Source of the DNA: Plazaster borealis
Taxonomy: Eukaryota; Echinodermata; Asteroidea; Forcipulatida; Labidiasteridae
Direction of reading: 5' to 3'
Length of the DNA stretch: 64,000 bases
NCBI GenBank assembly: GCA_021014325.1
Contig: CM037474.1
Location: 19,772,488-19,836,487 of the forward strand
Positions 34,901 through 44,879 of the stretch are shown here, piece after piece. A model generated the notes under the pieces. That model had not been told where the DNA came from and ran no database searches. It was given only the letters and a program-made list of their open reading frames with translations. Numbering within the stretch: position 1 is the stretch's first letter; each line of letters starts with the position of its first letter. The translations under genes were made by a program, and so were the position numbers.

Positions 34901-37547
34901 GATTTCAGGATTGCATTCAGTTGGTCTTGAGTCAAAGTAACAGTGTTCCTATCAATGGCTCCTTCATCTTTGGATTTCCCGCTCACCCTCTGAGCGTTCT
35001 TCCTCACAAAGTCTTTTCCCTGTTTCCTGGCTTCTTGCTCTGTGCCCGGGTTGTTGGTTTTCCTTCCTGGCTTGGGCTCTGCATCTGGAGGGTTGGATGA
35101 GCGGCTCTTCTGGGAGCCCGATCTGTCCGGGACGAACTTCTTCTGGGTTGCTGGTTTATTCTCGGCCTCGGAGTCCTGGGCAGCACCGACTTTCCGAATG
35201 GGAAAGGACTGACCTTTTTTCTTGTACCCAAACTGCTGAAAAAATATTTCAAAAATGATTTGTGAACTTAAACTACAACATTGTCAGGTAGTTTTCAACT
35301 TGTCAATGTACTGTGGGTGGAGGGCACCCTGCTAGGTGTACCAAATTTAATTAATTGTTTAATGAATTAAAACAAAATAACTTTAATATTCGGGTCCGTT
35401 GGCTTTTGTGAATAAAATAAAAACTTCATAGACCGTGCAAGTCTCGCGCGTATTCAAACATTTTCGGGACCATTTTGGTCCCACGAACGATGCTTTAACG
35501 CGTGAAGGAAACAAACTCACGCGCTTTAATGGGTCCCAATGTTCGAATACGCACGAGACTTGCACAGTCTTTAGCAAACACTTTATGTTTATGTAGGTGG
35601 GGCTGAGTAGCTGTTCTCAAAATAATCTGTGTACAGTTCAGGATAGAAAAGTCAGTAACTGATTGGGGTGCATCTTTCATTTTCAAATAGAGTTAACATA
35701 CATGTACAGGGCAATAATATGCAATAATGAGCTATGTGTAAATGTACACACCTCTTTAGTTAGCAATAGTTCATATAAATACTCTTTTAATAAAAGGAAA
35801 CAAGCAAAACTAACAAATCCAACCCACCTTTTTGTTTTTGTTGGGCTTTGTATCTGCAAAAAATTAAAAATAAATAAGTAATTAAGCACAACTGTATTTA
35901 TTGTATACACTACTTAATCACTACTGGCGTGTCGTGGCCGAGCGGTCTAGTTATACGGACCCAAGCTCTGGTATTGTCAGCAGCAGAGTGTGGGTTCGAA
36001 TCCCGGTCATGACACTTGTGCCCTTGAGCAAGGCACTTAACCATAATTGCTTCGTAAAAAGTTGGGAAGGTAGTGCATTCTGCTCTACCAGCCAGGTTCC
36101 TAGTGGATGATACCCATGCCTACATCCTTACGGACTGTGAAGGGGGTAACCCTGTTTCAGCCCCAGGAGTAGGTGGCAACGTGCCCCTGGTGGCAGTTGA
36201 TTTGGATCGATAGCCCAAATCAGTTCAGTGTAACCCTCACCTTGAAGTGGCCATCCTGGGCCTTGTGATTTTAGGCAATCTCTTATTCAAAAAATTAAAT
36301 AAATAACAAATACTATCATTCACCTAAATTGTTTCAGTCTTATGCCTATAGACGATGTGACCTGTGACATCACATGTTTACAAAAGAGCCACCAAGCCTG
36401 GACTTCCTGCAGGCACGATTTGTACACAGCTCAATGGGAAGAAACCATAAAAACTTAATTTTATGGAGATTGCACTGTTTAATTTTTTTCAACTTTTGAT
36501 ATGATGAAAGTGGGCACATCTCAAAACTTGTTCAGCTGTTACTTTTATAACTCTTGGATTTATGTGGAAATTATGACACAAAATGTAAACTTTCCCATAT
36601 GACTTGTGCAGTATCTTGCCTGCCAGAAAGGCCCAAGAATGTACAAGGTCACACTTATTGTAAACAAAGGTCACAAGGTCTATATTATTGCTTAAAAGTG
36701 TGCTTCTTATAACATTTTGTAAATGCTTCACAGCATTTTGTAGCTAATTCCTGACCGACTGAGGGCAGGTCCCTTCTTTGACAACAAGTATTTTGCAAAT
36801 GCTGCTCTATCATGGCTGCACATAATGGTCATTAAAAAGATGGATGAATATTTTATACAATAATCTCTACCGGTACTGGTCGATCTATTTCATATATTTC
36901 ATCCAGCATTTTTTTTTAAACACACCACAAGCATCTTTGACAATAATGTTGACACTACTTTATGCAGTGCCAGCTTGATGCGAGATAAAACCTGACGTAC
37001 TATACGCAGGCAAATGCCTGATGTTGCATCTTTGACATATCGAGAAGCCAGTAGGGGATTTTGAAGCTATTTTGTTGGGCCTTTCTGTCATTTTTGTGGC
37101 TTTTTTTTGTGGCTGGGTGGAAAATCATAGCAAATCGCCATATCACAGTCGAGAGCCAATGGGTGCCTGTGGCACTAGTACGACCGAAGATGTCAATTTC
37201 CTTTTTTAAAGGAGTACAGCGCCCCAGTTACTGGGTCTAAGACACCACTAGCTGGTTACGTCCCTTATTTAGACCTAAGAGCTACGACGGACCATGTTTT
37301 AACATTTGGCAAATTTGTTTGTTTTGTTTATTTTCAACATCCTACATGTTCCCAAATGATTACATTTAAAACATTGAAAACAAAAGGTCAACAAATTTCC
37401 TAAATTTCAACACGTCGTTTGACCATCAGGAGGATTGACGGTTACGATTAACACAACTACGGGGGACACCATCAAAACACATTACCTTTAAAAAGGAGAT
37501 TCCCAAGTTGGCCTGACTTGGATTTGGCAGCAAACCTTAACCCTTCC
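19799..37547 (-). CDS. CCDC66, coiled-coil domain protein 66 (14 exons traced, first coding exon missing)
   Basis: CCDC66 is a microtubule-binding protein of centriolar satellites, centrosome and cilium, needed for ciliogenesis and photoreceptors in vertebrates. Fourteen exons join with agreeing phases at every junction into 1071 codons (human protein about 950). Conserved blocks in order: LTQDQLNAIL (~140), KWKQELDEQVALK (~294-306), EWLQEL (~417), LVDPAELERREIKKQKHMEH (~529-548), AQVEEKQRLKREAEE and RLAQQRENLKHQ (coiled coil, ~555-593), MGHDTSNLRR (~639), AVQT (~739), FVPFMRT (~970) and the C-terminal DPLLNPDRLK...LRQGLMMKQREMEL (1025-1065). The match to vertebrate CCDC66 holds over the whole length, so the name is secure. 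The first exon with ATG, expected upstream of 37547, was not found. The gene carries three internal tandem arrays. Confidence 0.93.
21012..21180. repeat. Element of the GGGCCCAATTTTATG family, one end lost
   Basis: GGGCCCAATTTTATGACTCT with the internal ACTAGCGCAGAAATTCGG matches 26690-26925; the right inverted end is degraded next to the CCDC66 large exon. Confidence 0.65.
21194..22035 (-). CDS. CCDC66 large exon (281 codons)
   Basis: The acceptor is a T-rich tract ending TTGTCTTCTTCAG at 22036; the donor GAGAAA|GTAAGT lies below 21194. It encodes a basic, Ser/Arg/Lys-rich, probably disordered region with DRPVWGASSKNKK, KKKRDERRKQRAADLL and GDFVPFMRTDEP, the counterparts of human CCDC66 blocks in the same order. 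Phase 1 in, phase 0 out. A second AG at about 22000 (CTCACTTCAG) would give a frame with an early stop and is not favoured. Confidence 0.9.
22353..22727. repeat. MITE family A copy in a CCDC66 intron
   Basis: TTAAAGGCACTGAACACG and CGTGTACAGTGCCTTTAA ends; opposite body orientation to 8224-8601. Confidence 0.88.
22838..22913. repeat. Minisatellite, 25-26 bp x 3
   Basis: ATTATC(T/A)CTGAAAGTAC repeats three times with AAGTRCTA spacers in a CCDC66 intron. Confidence 0.9.
23517..23577 (-). repeat. tRNA-like relic
   Basis: On the minus strand AGGGCTAGATAGCTCAGTTG has a normal acceptor/D-arm start and is followed by an anticodon-arm-like GCCGGCATGTTAAATCGG type segment, but the T arm (GTTCGAATCC) is degenerate. 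It is best taken as a SINE head or tRNA pseudogene, not a functional tRNA. Confidence 0.65.
23743..24015 (-). CDS. CCDC66 exon with His/Gln/Val repeat
   Basis: Acceptor TTTTTTCTTAATACTCAG, donor ACAG|GTAGGA. The exon encodes QNDSPEGHPQQ, two AYQT units, and a short repeat DQVTHQVTHQVPHQVQHHV made by a 12-bp coding repeat. It ends SPVYDQAVQT, matching the VQT motif of the family. Phase 1 on both sides, 91 codons. Confidence 0.88.
25690..26275 (+). repeat. tRNA-derived SINE pieces
   Basis: GTGGCCGAGCGCTCCAG (A-box region) and TTTGGGTTCCGGTCATG (B-box region) at 25700-25775 are followed by the SINE motif CAAGCAAGACACTTCACC. A second body fragment (CGGTGTTCCTGGCATGG to the (ATT)n tail at 26262-26274) follows after ~200 bp of other DNA. 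Confidence 0.75.
26297..26441 (-). CDS. CCDC66 exon with GHDTS motif
   Basis: Acceptor TTGTTATTCACAG, donor GGGATA|GTAAGT. It encodes EEEAARQKALADSMQ, then AQQEKHQKRLNKLGMMGHDT, the end of the central coiled coil with the family's GHDTS motif. Phase 0 in, phase 1 out. Confidence 0.93.
26690..26925. repeat. Fold-back element, GCCCAATTTAATGGCTCTGC ends
   Basis: GAGCCCAATTTAATGGCTCT and AGAGCCATGAAATTGGGCCC are inverted ends about 235 bp apart, with further internal symmetry (CTTACCGC / GCGGTAAG). Confidence 0.85.
27694..27855 (-). CDS. CCDC66 central coiled-coil exon
   Basis: Encodes 54 residues from LAVKAQVEEKQRLKREAEES to FEKNKKRKKE; heptad-like, charged, the strongest coiled coil of the protein. 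Acceptor ATGTTCAG|CTTGCAG, donor AAAGAG|GTGACA. Its 3' splice site and first ~22 coding bases are repeated about eight times upstream (27840-28790). Confidence 0.95.
27840..28790 (-). repeat. Tandem copies of a CCDC66 3' splice site, ~61 bp x 8
   Basis: The unit GGGCTTTGACTGCAAGCTGA recurs at about 27839, 27909, 28404, 28466, 28528, 28589, 28683 and 28746. On the minus strand every unit carries a T-rich stretch, TTCAG, and the first ~22 coding bases of the coiled-coil exon (CTTGCAGTCAAAGCC), and then intron-like sequence. The first unit is the genuine exon border. The array is interrupted by a MITE at 27946-28371. Confidence 0.9.
27946..28371. repeat. MITE in the splice-site array, TSD AAAT
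   Basis: GTGACCTACCACCCCAAAAC and GTTTTAGCGTGGTGGGTCAC are inverted ends (~33 bp including CCAGGC..GAAGTC). AAAT stands on both sides (27942-27945, 28372-28375), and removing one AAAT plus the element restores a normal array unit. Confidence 0.9.
29523..29610 (-). CDS. CCDC66 exon LVDPAELERREIKKQKHMEH
   Basis: Acceptor TTTTGTTTTAG, donor CACATG|GTAAGTG. It encodes SHIRANNMLVDPAELERR and on to MEHM, a highly conserved block of the family. Phase 2 in, phase 0 out. Confidence 0.95.
30217..30511 (-). CDS. CCDC66 exon, Gln/Arg helix and low-complexity linker
   Basis: Acceptor TTTCTCTTGTACAG, donor GAGGAAAG|GTAAGA. It starts EQQRIEAEQRKRKDKQHQRE, the continuation of a charged helix, then a Pro/Glu/Gly-rich linker. 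Phase 1 in, phase 2 out. Confidence 0.88.
31157..31235 (-). CDS. CCDC66 exon QQQEWLQEL
   Basis: Acceptor CTTGTTTGATACAG, donor GAATTAG|GTATGA. It encodes GSAGSRVSDYNAQVKKRQQQ followed by EWLQEL, the second of two W-x-x-EL helices typical of the family. Phase 0 in, phase 1 out. A 103-bp tandem repeat starts about 100 bp upstream of it in gene direction. Confidence 0.92.
31339..31670. repeat. 103-bp tandem repeat, ~3.2 copies, in a CCDC66 intron
   Basis: TTATTTGGGCTACAGTCCTC starts at 31431, 31534 and 31637, an exact 103-bp period; the last two units are almost identical, the first is diverged. Three overlapping minus-strand frames in it are identical by-products. Confidence 0.95.
31804..31944 (-). 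CDS. CCDC66 exon, 47 codons
   Basis: Acceptor GTTTTTTTACAG, donor GGTCAG|GTAAGA, phase 0 on both sides. It encodes LDELRKSTENFSPDTSPRG to ASFLIGGQ; not conserved enough for me to place by similarity, but frame and splice sites are clean. Confidence 0.85.
32031..32404 (+). repeat. tRNA-derived SINE, nearly full length
   Basis: GTCGTGGCCGAGTGGATTAG (A box), GTGTGGGTTCAAGTCCCAG (B box), then TAAGCAAGACACTGAGCC, GGATGGGACATAAAGCC, and a tail with AGCGCTATATTTTTATT(ATT)n. This copy shows the full order of the family. Confidence 0.88.
32457..32775 (+). repeat. tRNA-derived SINE, second copy in tandem orientation
   Basis: TGTCGTGTGGCCAAGCGGCA head, TATGGGTTCAAGTCCCGG B box, and the AAGCAAAACACTTAACC body; 3' tail diverged. 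Same strand as the copy at 32031. Confidence 0.8.
32870..33018 (-). CDS. CCDC66 exon DEQVALKRQQ
   Basis: Acceptor TTTCCTCTGTAG, donor TTCAG|GTATAA. It encodes DEQVALKRQQVEQEKYVRDV; together with the previous exon it rebuilds the family motif W-(K/R)-x-EL-DEQVALK across a phase-1 intron. Confidence 0.95.
33961..34389 (-). CDS. CCDC66 exon, acidic/Ser-rich region to KWKQEL
   Basis: Acceptor GTTTGGATGCTCAG, donor GAACTGG|GTAAGT. It encodes a Lys/Glu/Asp run, NILSLLAKANKKNEKFPG, a Ser/Thr/Pro-rich linker and SLAERKRRKWKQEL at the end. Phase 1 on both sides, 142 whole codons. Confidence 0.9.
34854..35235 (-). CDS. CCDC66 exon with TLTQDQLNAIL
   Basis: Acceptor TATTTTTTCAG, donor GCAATAG|GTGAGT. 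It encodes QFGYKKKGQSFPIRK, a Lys/Pro-rich linker, and then NTVTLTQDQLNAILKSIG, matching the LTQDQL motif near the N-terminus of vertebrate CCDC66. Phase 0 in, phase 1 out. Confidence 0.93.
35828..35853 (-). CDS. CCDC66 26-nt microexon
   Basis: ATTTTTTGCAG precedes and GTGGGT follows a 26-nt exon encoding the end of a split Asp codon and TKPNKNKK. Its phases (1 in, 0 out) are exactly those needed to connect the flanking exons, which could not otherwise join in frame. Confidence 0.7.
35926..36290 (+). repeat. tRNA-derived SINE
   Basis: GTGTCGTGGCCGAGCGGTCT head and GTGTGGGTTCGAATCCCGG B box are the best preserved in the window; the body then diverges from the other copies after GCAAGGCACTTAACC, suggesting a subfamily or a fused body. 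Confidence 0.8.
37486..37547 (-). CDS. CCDC66 exon EGLRF, nearest the N-terminus
   Basis: Acceptor TTTTTCTACAG, donor TTTAAAG|GTAATG. It encodes EGLRFAAKSKSGQLGNLLFK, corresponding to the start of human CCDC66 just after its first residues (DGLKLE). No ATG lies in this exon, so a small upstream exon must supply it (phase 2). Confidence 0.75.
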
Positions 37548-38781
37548 CTGTAGAAAAAGTACATTACAGTCATTAAACAAAAATATTAACAGTTACATTT
37601 TTGAAATGGTAGTATTTTTAATTTGTTGTTATTGATATCATTTTCATTTTACTTTTATTTCTTAAGCAATAATAATGTTAACAATAACAACGTGATAACT
37701 GTGATCGGTAGACTTTTAGAAAGCAGATAAAATCAGTAACAATTAAAATATAAAAAAATACCAAAAACACTAGTTTTAAAGAATAGACCCCCCCCCCAAA
37801 AAAAAAGAGAGAGAAGATGTAGCATTAATTAACAACATTTTCAAAACTTGAACCAAATTATCTTTTTAAATCTCTATTAATTTGTAGGTTTACAAAATAT
37901 ACAGCATGGAGGAAATAGTTACAGAATAACATTTACAAAGCATAAGCCTAAGTAAACCGCCTATAACTACCACAAAAGCAAAGGCTTAACAGTAAAATGG
38001 GCCTAGCGTTAATTGCCATTTTATGACAATTGGCATTGAATCAATGATAATCAACTTAAATCACTAATCAGTCATCATGAGAGAGACGATTCATAACTCA
38101 CTCAACCACAATTTTACACGACGTGAATTTTACAGGAATTTAACCCATTTTTATTTACTACCTGACATCTATACATTGTATCTGTTGTTATCTTACCCAC
38201 TATTCATGCTTCTGAGGAAAACACTTGCCGATAATAATGTATTTTCTGTCGGAAAAATGACATTTTTATAACATAACAGCGTCTACTTGACATCTTCGTT
38301 GTCAGGCATTTGGTTTTTAGAAAGGTTACGGATTGCGTATGGTGCACATAGATTTTTTGAGAAATGTATTGATTAGTCGTCTGGGTTTAAGACGTAATGT
38401 TGCTGTTCGTTTTCCAGGGGTGATTGTTTTTGATGCCGGTGTGACAACCTCGTCCACATAGCCGCGGTCAACCTCGTACTGCTCGACACACCATATGGGG
38501 ACGAGGTTGGCTGTGTGAAGAGACCCCCCCCGGATTGCCTCCCACAGTTTCCAAAGGAAGGGGAGGGGGTTTGCCCATTCCTCCATGGTTTGCCAAAGCA
38601 AAGAATCATGTAAGGTAGTAATCATGACATTAAGCAAGACTACACAGTTACAAAATAACGCCAAGCCAAATTATAATAAAGCTACATTTCCCTCGTTTCC
38701 CCTATATAATTACCATGCATGAAGAGGCAACATACCTTGGCGATTTACAGTTGTTGGCTTGCAAGGGGAAAGGGGGCTGGC

Positions 38782-38989
38782 AGGCGCGGATCCAGGGGGG
38801 GGGGCGTGGGGGGCGCACGTCCCCCTTTTCATATTAAAACAAAACAAAAAACAAAAAAGAGGGAGAAAAGAAAAGGAGAGGGAGATAGAGAGAAGGGGAG
38901 GGAGAAATGGGGCAACAAACTTCATTTATCATTTTGCTGCTTGGTATATTTTCACGCCCCCCCGTTTGGAAAATCCTGGATCCGCCCCT
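38782..38989. repeat. Element with GGCGCGGATCCAGG ends
   Basis: AGGCGCGGATCCAGGGGG and CTGGATCCGCCCCTG are inverted ends about 208 bp apart; the inside is a run of purines (AGGGAGAAAAGAAAAGGAGA). Confidence 0.75.
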
Positions 38990-39089
38990 GGGGGTGGGGG
39001 AGAGGTGTAACTTTTGCAGCACAAACAATCACTTTTGGGAGGGTGACATTTTTTTATCTATATTGTTTTCTTAACTTTGAGTTGGGGTC

Positions 39090-39425
39090 ATGGGTTCTTA
39101 ACGTGACACTTGTGTCCTTAAGCAAGACACTTAACCATTGCTTCGTCCTTCGGATGGGACGTAAAGCCGTTGGTCCCATGTGTTGTGTAACGCATGTAAA
39201 AGAACCCAGTGCACTTATCGAAAAGAAAAGGGGTTCGCCCCGGTGTTCCTGGTTGTGGCTGCTGAATGCGCCATAGCACCTTGTAAAAAACATTATAAGG
39301 TGCTACATAATTGGGTCTCATAATTCATAACTTCAATAACCCATCTTTCTGTTTAAAAAGTATATACTAAGCGCCTTGAGTACCTTGATTGGTAGATACG
39401 TGCGCCATATAAGACTTCGATATTA
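39090..39425 (+). repeat. SINE, 5'-truncated
   Basis: Lacks the tRNA-like head; contains AAGCAAGACACTTAACCATT, GGATGGGACGTAAAGCC, CGGTGTTCCTGG and ends in a (ATT)n tail near 39421-39429. Confidence 0.8.
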
Positions 39426-40264
39426 TTATTCTTAAAATATTGTTTTATACAAAAATACTCCTGTGCATAAAATAATGCAACGTTTAAAAAAAAAATAAGA
39501 CAAATAAATCGATTATTACAAACTTAGGCTTAAAACGTTATGATATTTTAGAAATTTATTTCAGCTTATTACAAAATATATTTCAAATTTTAAAATGTGG
39601 ATTTTTTTTTCAAACCTTAAAATCTTCCTTGCACACATAAACCCGCATCGTCATTATAACAATGAATTAGAAAAGATCCATTGCAATATTAAATCCTGCA
39701 AAAACAAAAATATTACACTTGGCATCAAATCTCACCTAAACATCGTCTTCTCCGTCATTCCCCACCATGCTTTAGAATGCTTGGACATACGTGCCAACAT
39801 TGAAACCTCAGAAATAGGATCACCAGTTTTACGAGTCCTCAGGTAGCGACGCAAGAAGTCGTGCAAGTAAAGCTTTTTACATGTACACACACGTATGTAT
39901 TTCAAACAATGTACAAACATCACTGTATCCCATAAGGAAATCTCCACTGTCGCAAGCAAATGGCACACTCTTTTGCCAGAACGTTTTGTTCTTGTTCATT
40001 GCTGTCTCTTGTCAGAAATAGGAATGTTCTGATTTTGTGCGGCCTGTAATCTCAAAAATCTGGACAATTCCAATTAAATCTGAACAGTTTGCAGGTAAGC
40101 CTTAATGCCAGAAACTCTTATTGACGTTTAAGATAACAAAATCTAGCCAGAGAAATGATAGAACAGCCAAGTAATTCCTGCCATAAATACTTCGGTTACG
40201 ATAATTTAACTTTTCAACAGTCGCATTATACTTCAAACAATGAGTCATCGTGGTGTTGTTTAAG

Positions 40265-40490
40265 TACTGCAAAAACTGGGGTGTTAAAATTGAGACCATG
40301 GGTGTTGTCACATATAGATACCCAAGAGAGAATCGAAATTAATATCATCATAATATAGTGTTAACATAACTCAGGTTGGCAGAAATTAGTGTTATTTTAA
40401 CACCCTATGGTGTAAATTTTGATTCTTTTTTTCGGTATCTATATGTGACAACACCTATGGTGTCAATTTCAACACCCCAGTTTTTGCAGT
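40265..40490. repeat. Fold-back element, ~70-bp arms
   Basis: ACTGCAAAAACTGGGGTGTT and AACACCCCAGTTTTTGCAGT are exact inverted ends, and symmetry continues through GTTGTCACATATAGATACC / GGTATCTATATGTGACAAC. Spacer ~85 bp. Non-coding MITE. Confidence 0.92.
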
Positions 40491-42715
40491 GTACAAATTA
40501 GCATCAGGCCAGTAAACTCAGGACCGGACAAGTCAGGTGGTCTTGTGTTTTTCAATTAAATAATAAAACCTCACTGACCTCGTAACATCTTGAATATGTT
40601 TTTTTTTAAGGATGTTCAAATGTTGATTTTGAGTCTGGAATATCTTTCAATTCTAATTTGAGTGTCAAACTCAGTTCATTTACCATAAAGACAAAATGAG
40701 TAAAATCTTCTCTTAGTGTCTATTCAAATATAAACAGTTTATTACATTTTAAACTGTGTAGAAAGTTCTTCCTCATTTTGATTCTGGTCTTCTGTGTGCT
40801 TAGCACTGCCCGAGTCATCGTCATGGGGGAACAAAAGGATTAAATTACATTGAACTGTCTTATTGCGCAATTGTAAATCGGTCGTGTAAGTAAAATGTTT
40901 TCCCCTTTATTGGTAGAAATGTCGTTGAAAGGCCCTAAGTAGATTTGTGTAGTGACTTTTAGGGTACACCATCATATACTTAATGGTAGAGTCATAGATT
41001 GGTAAAATACACCAAAAAGTAATCACCATAAAAACTTACATGGTGAGAAGCAATGCAGCTGTTGAAAGTATAAACTATTTTGAGAAAGGATTCCATTCGA
41101 ATTATGGTTTAGATAATTTTTCACCCACAAACATTTGAATCTGAGAAACGACTCATGCATGAATCATTTCAGATTTCTGAGGGTTGAAGTCCGTTCGCGA
41201 ATGCTGCGGCCTGCATGCGGAACCCGCTGTCACCTCGCTGAACGTGGATGGATTCGACGTTCTTGTGAAAATACCGTGACAGTTTTTTGCTGTTTTCTCA
41301 GCAATATACACTGTATTCAGCTGAAACTTTCACATGTGACTTGTATTGTATCTTTCTTGATACTTTTACCAATTAATCAGCGTTACGTTGACAAAAAACC
41401 CTTCCCAGAGGGAGTGGGATTTTTTTAAAAATAACTCAGAGGGTCACAGTTGGCAAACTTCACCCCTCCACCTAAGTTCTTACAAATCTCCAAGACTTGA
41501 TAGTACTCCCTTGGTAGTCACAGTTAGTTTTAGGCCTATTGACCCCAAATTTCAAGGCAATTGTGTAGCAAACAATTCCCATAAGATGTACATGTACATA
41601 ATATTGTATCCACTTGTGACCGGTTTTCACGGGTTCGATGCTTTTTCTTTGAATTAGAAAACCCAACCAAAACTAATGCAATTAATGTATCAACTGATAA
41701 TGGTTTTAGAAGATGCAAGCAACTATTAAAACTCGATAAACGTTGCAACTTTTATCGATCTTTATTCGCTCAGCCCCAGCATCACCGGTCTCATCCAAGA
41801 CCCCACCGGTCTCCCCCTCATCCAAGGTCGCTGGGATGGGATGATTCTTGTCCAAATTTATTCTCTCGGCCCCACCTGTCTCATCCAAGACCGCAATGAT
41901 TATTGTTAAGGAAGTAGTGGTGCATGATGGGTACGATTGTACTGCCGATCTCCGCAATGCGCACAATAAAATGATAACGCATGGCGGCTCCACGGATTAT
42001 GTAAATGTTATTGACAGTTGAAAAACAGAATGTTGCGATCAAGCCCTATTTTTAGTGCAATACTAACTTGCAATGGATTTACACAATACAGCCAGCCACC
42101 AGAGGCAACAAACCCACCAGTGACACAGGGTTGCACAGTCAAGCCTTTTTGACGCAGGGTCATGATTGACAGATCAGAGTTGCCCGAAGAATTGGCGTTT
42201 TGACCAATGGAAACCCTAGACTTGTGGTTGGGTTGTGAGAAGAAGTGTCAAGGGAGTGGGGTGTGGCTTGCAGAGCTTTTTTCTGTTGGTAAGCCTGGCC
42301 AGTGTTTGCTACTTTGCGAGTCCCAACAAAGCTTCTGGAAACATACTGGACATAAAAACGTGCAACATGCAACTTATATATATAATTTCCAAATTTCAAT
42401 CGCACTGGTTTTTTTTCGTACCACCCACGAAAGCTAAGTTGATCTTGACCTTTATGCTGCGAAGGTAGATTTTAAACACTATTGTCACGTCAACTTTACG
42501 ACTCTACGCCTATAAGTTGCAAACATTGACTAGTGTAAAGTTTCAAGATTTTTGCCAAAGGCAGTAAACATTTCGTTTGGGTCACGACTTTAGTTGGCAA
42601 CATTAAAGAGGTGAGAATGAAATAGTCTCCTTATTGCTTCGCAAGCGCTTCAATCATGTGCCTCATCCGGGATGCTAGAGGGCGCTCTCTTACTTATATA
42701 GCGGTTATGGTTTGG

Positions 42716-43060
42716 TTACACCATCAGGATGCAGCACACTAAGCTCCCCATATCAACCAATGCTAAATTATAAATTCAAAAATACTTTTAAAAAATAGTT
42801 AAAAGTCTCCCAGCCTCTTGAAAACAAACCAAATATATTTTCTGACAACTCAACTTCTTTTTGTTTCTTTTCAAAATTTGGTATAGGTTAGTATAACCGT
42901 TTTGGCTTTTGAGGTAGGCTCATCCAAAATATAAACACCCCCGAATGGCTAAACTGGCAAGACCCCATCTTTGTAAAACTTACCCTACACCTTTTAGAAA
43001 AATATGGTCATTTTTAGAGGGACAGTGTTTACCCAAAATGCTCCAGTTTGAAAGTCAACA
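42716..43060. repeat. Diverged copy of the 44105-44540 element
   Basis: AAAGTCTCCCAGCCTCTTGA, AACCAAATATATTTTCTGAC and AACTCAACTTCTT align in order with 44160-44225; the inverted ends are poorly kept. Confidence 0.6.
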
Positions 43061-44104
43061 ACCCAGGGGCACGATCATACGACCATTCTTTAACAATCCA
43101 TAAAACCCATGACCTTCAAATCGTTGACAAAAAGTTGTGGGTTTACATTTTATTAAGGAGACTCCGCGCATGAGATTCTCTCTATTTCAAATAGTACACT
43201 CATCATGTAGGCTACATTGGGGCTTTTGATTTGTGCTATAGTTAGTAGTTGTGTCTTTTTAATTCGATGCAAAAACTAAACAAAGATCCTCGTTCATGTA
43301 CAATAAGCAGTTCATTTTATTAAGCATCTACCATTTCAATACAGTTACTTCGTAAAATAAAAAGAATAATTTACACGTTTCTTTGTACAAACTTCCCTAT
43401 ATTATGTTTCCAATACAAACTACACGAAAAGCCTGAAAGTATGATCCAAACAACCCATCCCCCCCCCTCCCCAGCCCCTGTTGTCCAAATAAAAAAAAAC
43501 TCCCATTAATGAACGTCTCAAGTTAATTCTAGTGAGACTTAACACAGTCTATCTACGTCCCATTCAGGAAAAATACCAAACTCCCAATATCCGGACCAAG
43601 ATGAGCCGGAACAATAAAATACAAATTTCTGACCGAGATTCCTGGCCAGTTATACCTCGACATTGAATCATTCTGACCCAGAGTTGAGTCTTGTTTCATA
43701 AACCCATGATCAGCCTTAATTTCAACAGGTAGGCCCCACGTCTTCAGAAAACAAAATTCTGATAAACCAATGCGTTGTTCATTTGTATTGTTTTCACGGA
43801 CAAAACTTGAACACGTAGGCACAGCGGATTATACGTTTTTGTACTGGCAACCAAGTCTAATTTGAAAAGTAAAAGTTGTTTTTATTTTATAGAAGGAATT
43901 AATACATCATAATACTATTTACATGTTTTAATTATAAATAATAACCGATGGGGAAAACTGGTAGGAATAGTGTTCTTGACGTGACACAGTTCAATATTTG
44001 CATTGATCCTTCTTATAGTATTTGGCAATTTGATTTAGCAACAATATAACAATTCTCTGATACTAAGTTGAGGGCATGACAGCACAAGTAGTTAAGTTCA
44101 TTAT

Positions 44105-44540
44105 AGGGTGCACCACACTAAATAAATTCCCATAACAACCAATGATGCTAAATATTCAAAAAATATTTAAAGTCTCTCAGCCTCTTGAAAACCAATCAAA
44201 TATATTTTCAGACAACTAAACTTCAGATTTCTTATCAATTTTTGGCAGGTCAGCCGTTTGGAATTTTTGCAAATTACCCCAGAAAAAACTCCCCTGACTT
44301 GCTGCCAATTTTCATGAGGCACTCTTCCAATTCGCAAGCCAAAATAGGACCAACTTTAAAGCCTAAATTTATCAAATATTTTCAGAAGTTGAAGCACAAA
44401 ACCCCCAGGTTCTGGTAAAATGTTTTAATTACACATTGCATGACCCCCAAAGCGTTATTATTCAAAAGATTTTTAGGGCCTACAAATTATAATAATAAGT
44501 TTGGCGCATGAAATTTGGCCTATTTAGTGTGGTGCACCCT
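44105..44540. repeat. MITE with AGGGTGCACCACACTAAATA ends
   Basis: AGGGTGCACCACACTAAATA at 44105 and TATTTAGTGTGGTGCACCCT ending at 44540 are a perfect 20-bp inverted repeat. The 77-codon frame inside is a by-product. Confidence 0.9.
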
Positions 44541-44879
44541 TTAGTGAAAATCGTTTCCCGTCATAACGCCCCTAATCGGTGTTCGGTAAGTTTTTCCAGC
44601 GATCTAGAGATAGCTAAAGGGCATTTATAACGTCAATATTCTATTACAAAATAACACTTTATTAATAACAACAAAATCATCAAACACAGGGTCTGTGAGA
44701 AAACGAGCAATAGTTCAATCATGAATGGTCGCTCACATCAAAGTAAAAAGTAAAATGTTTGTTTTTAACTTCAAAATTATTTAAAATTTACCGAGTCAGT
44801 TTCCCTTGTGGTTTATTATTTGATACAAAGTAAAGGTGATACTACATGTATTTTGTTTTCCAAGCATGTGCTAGGCTCT

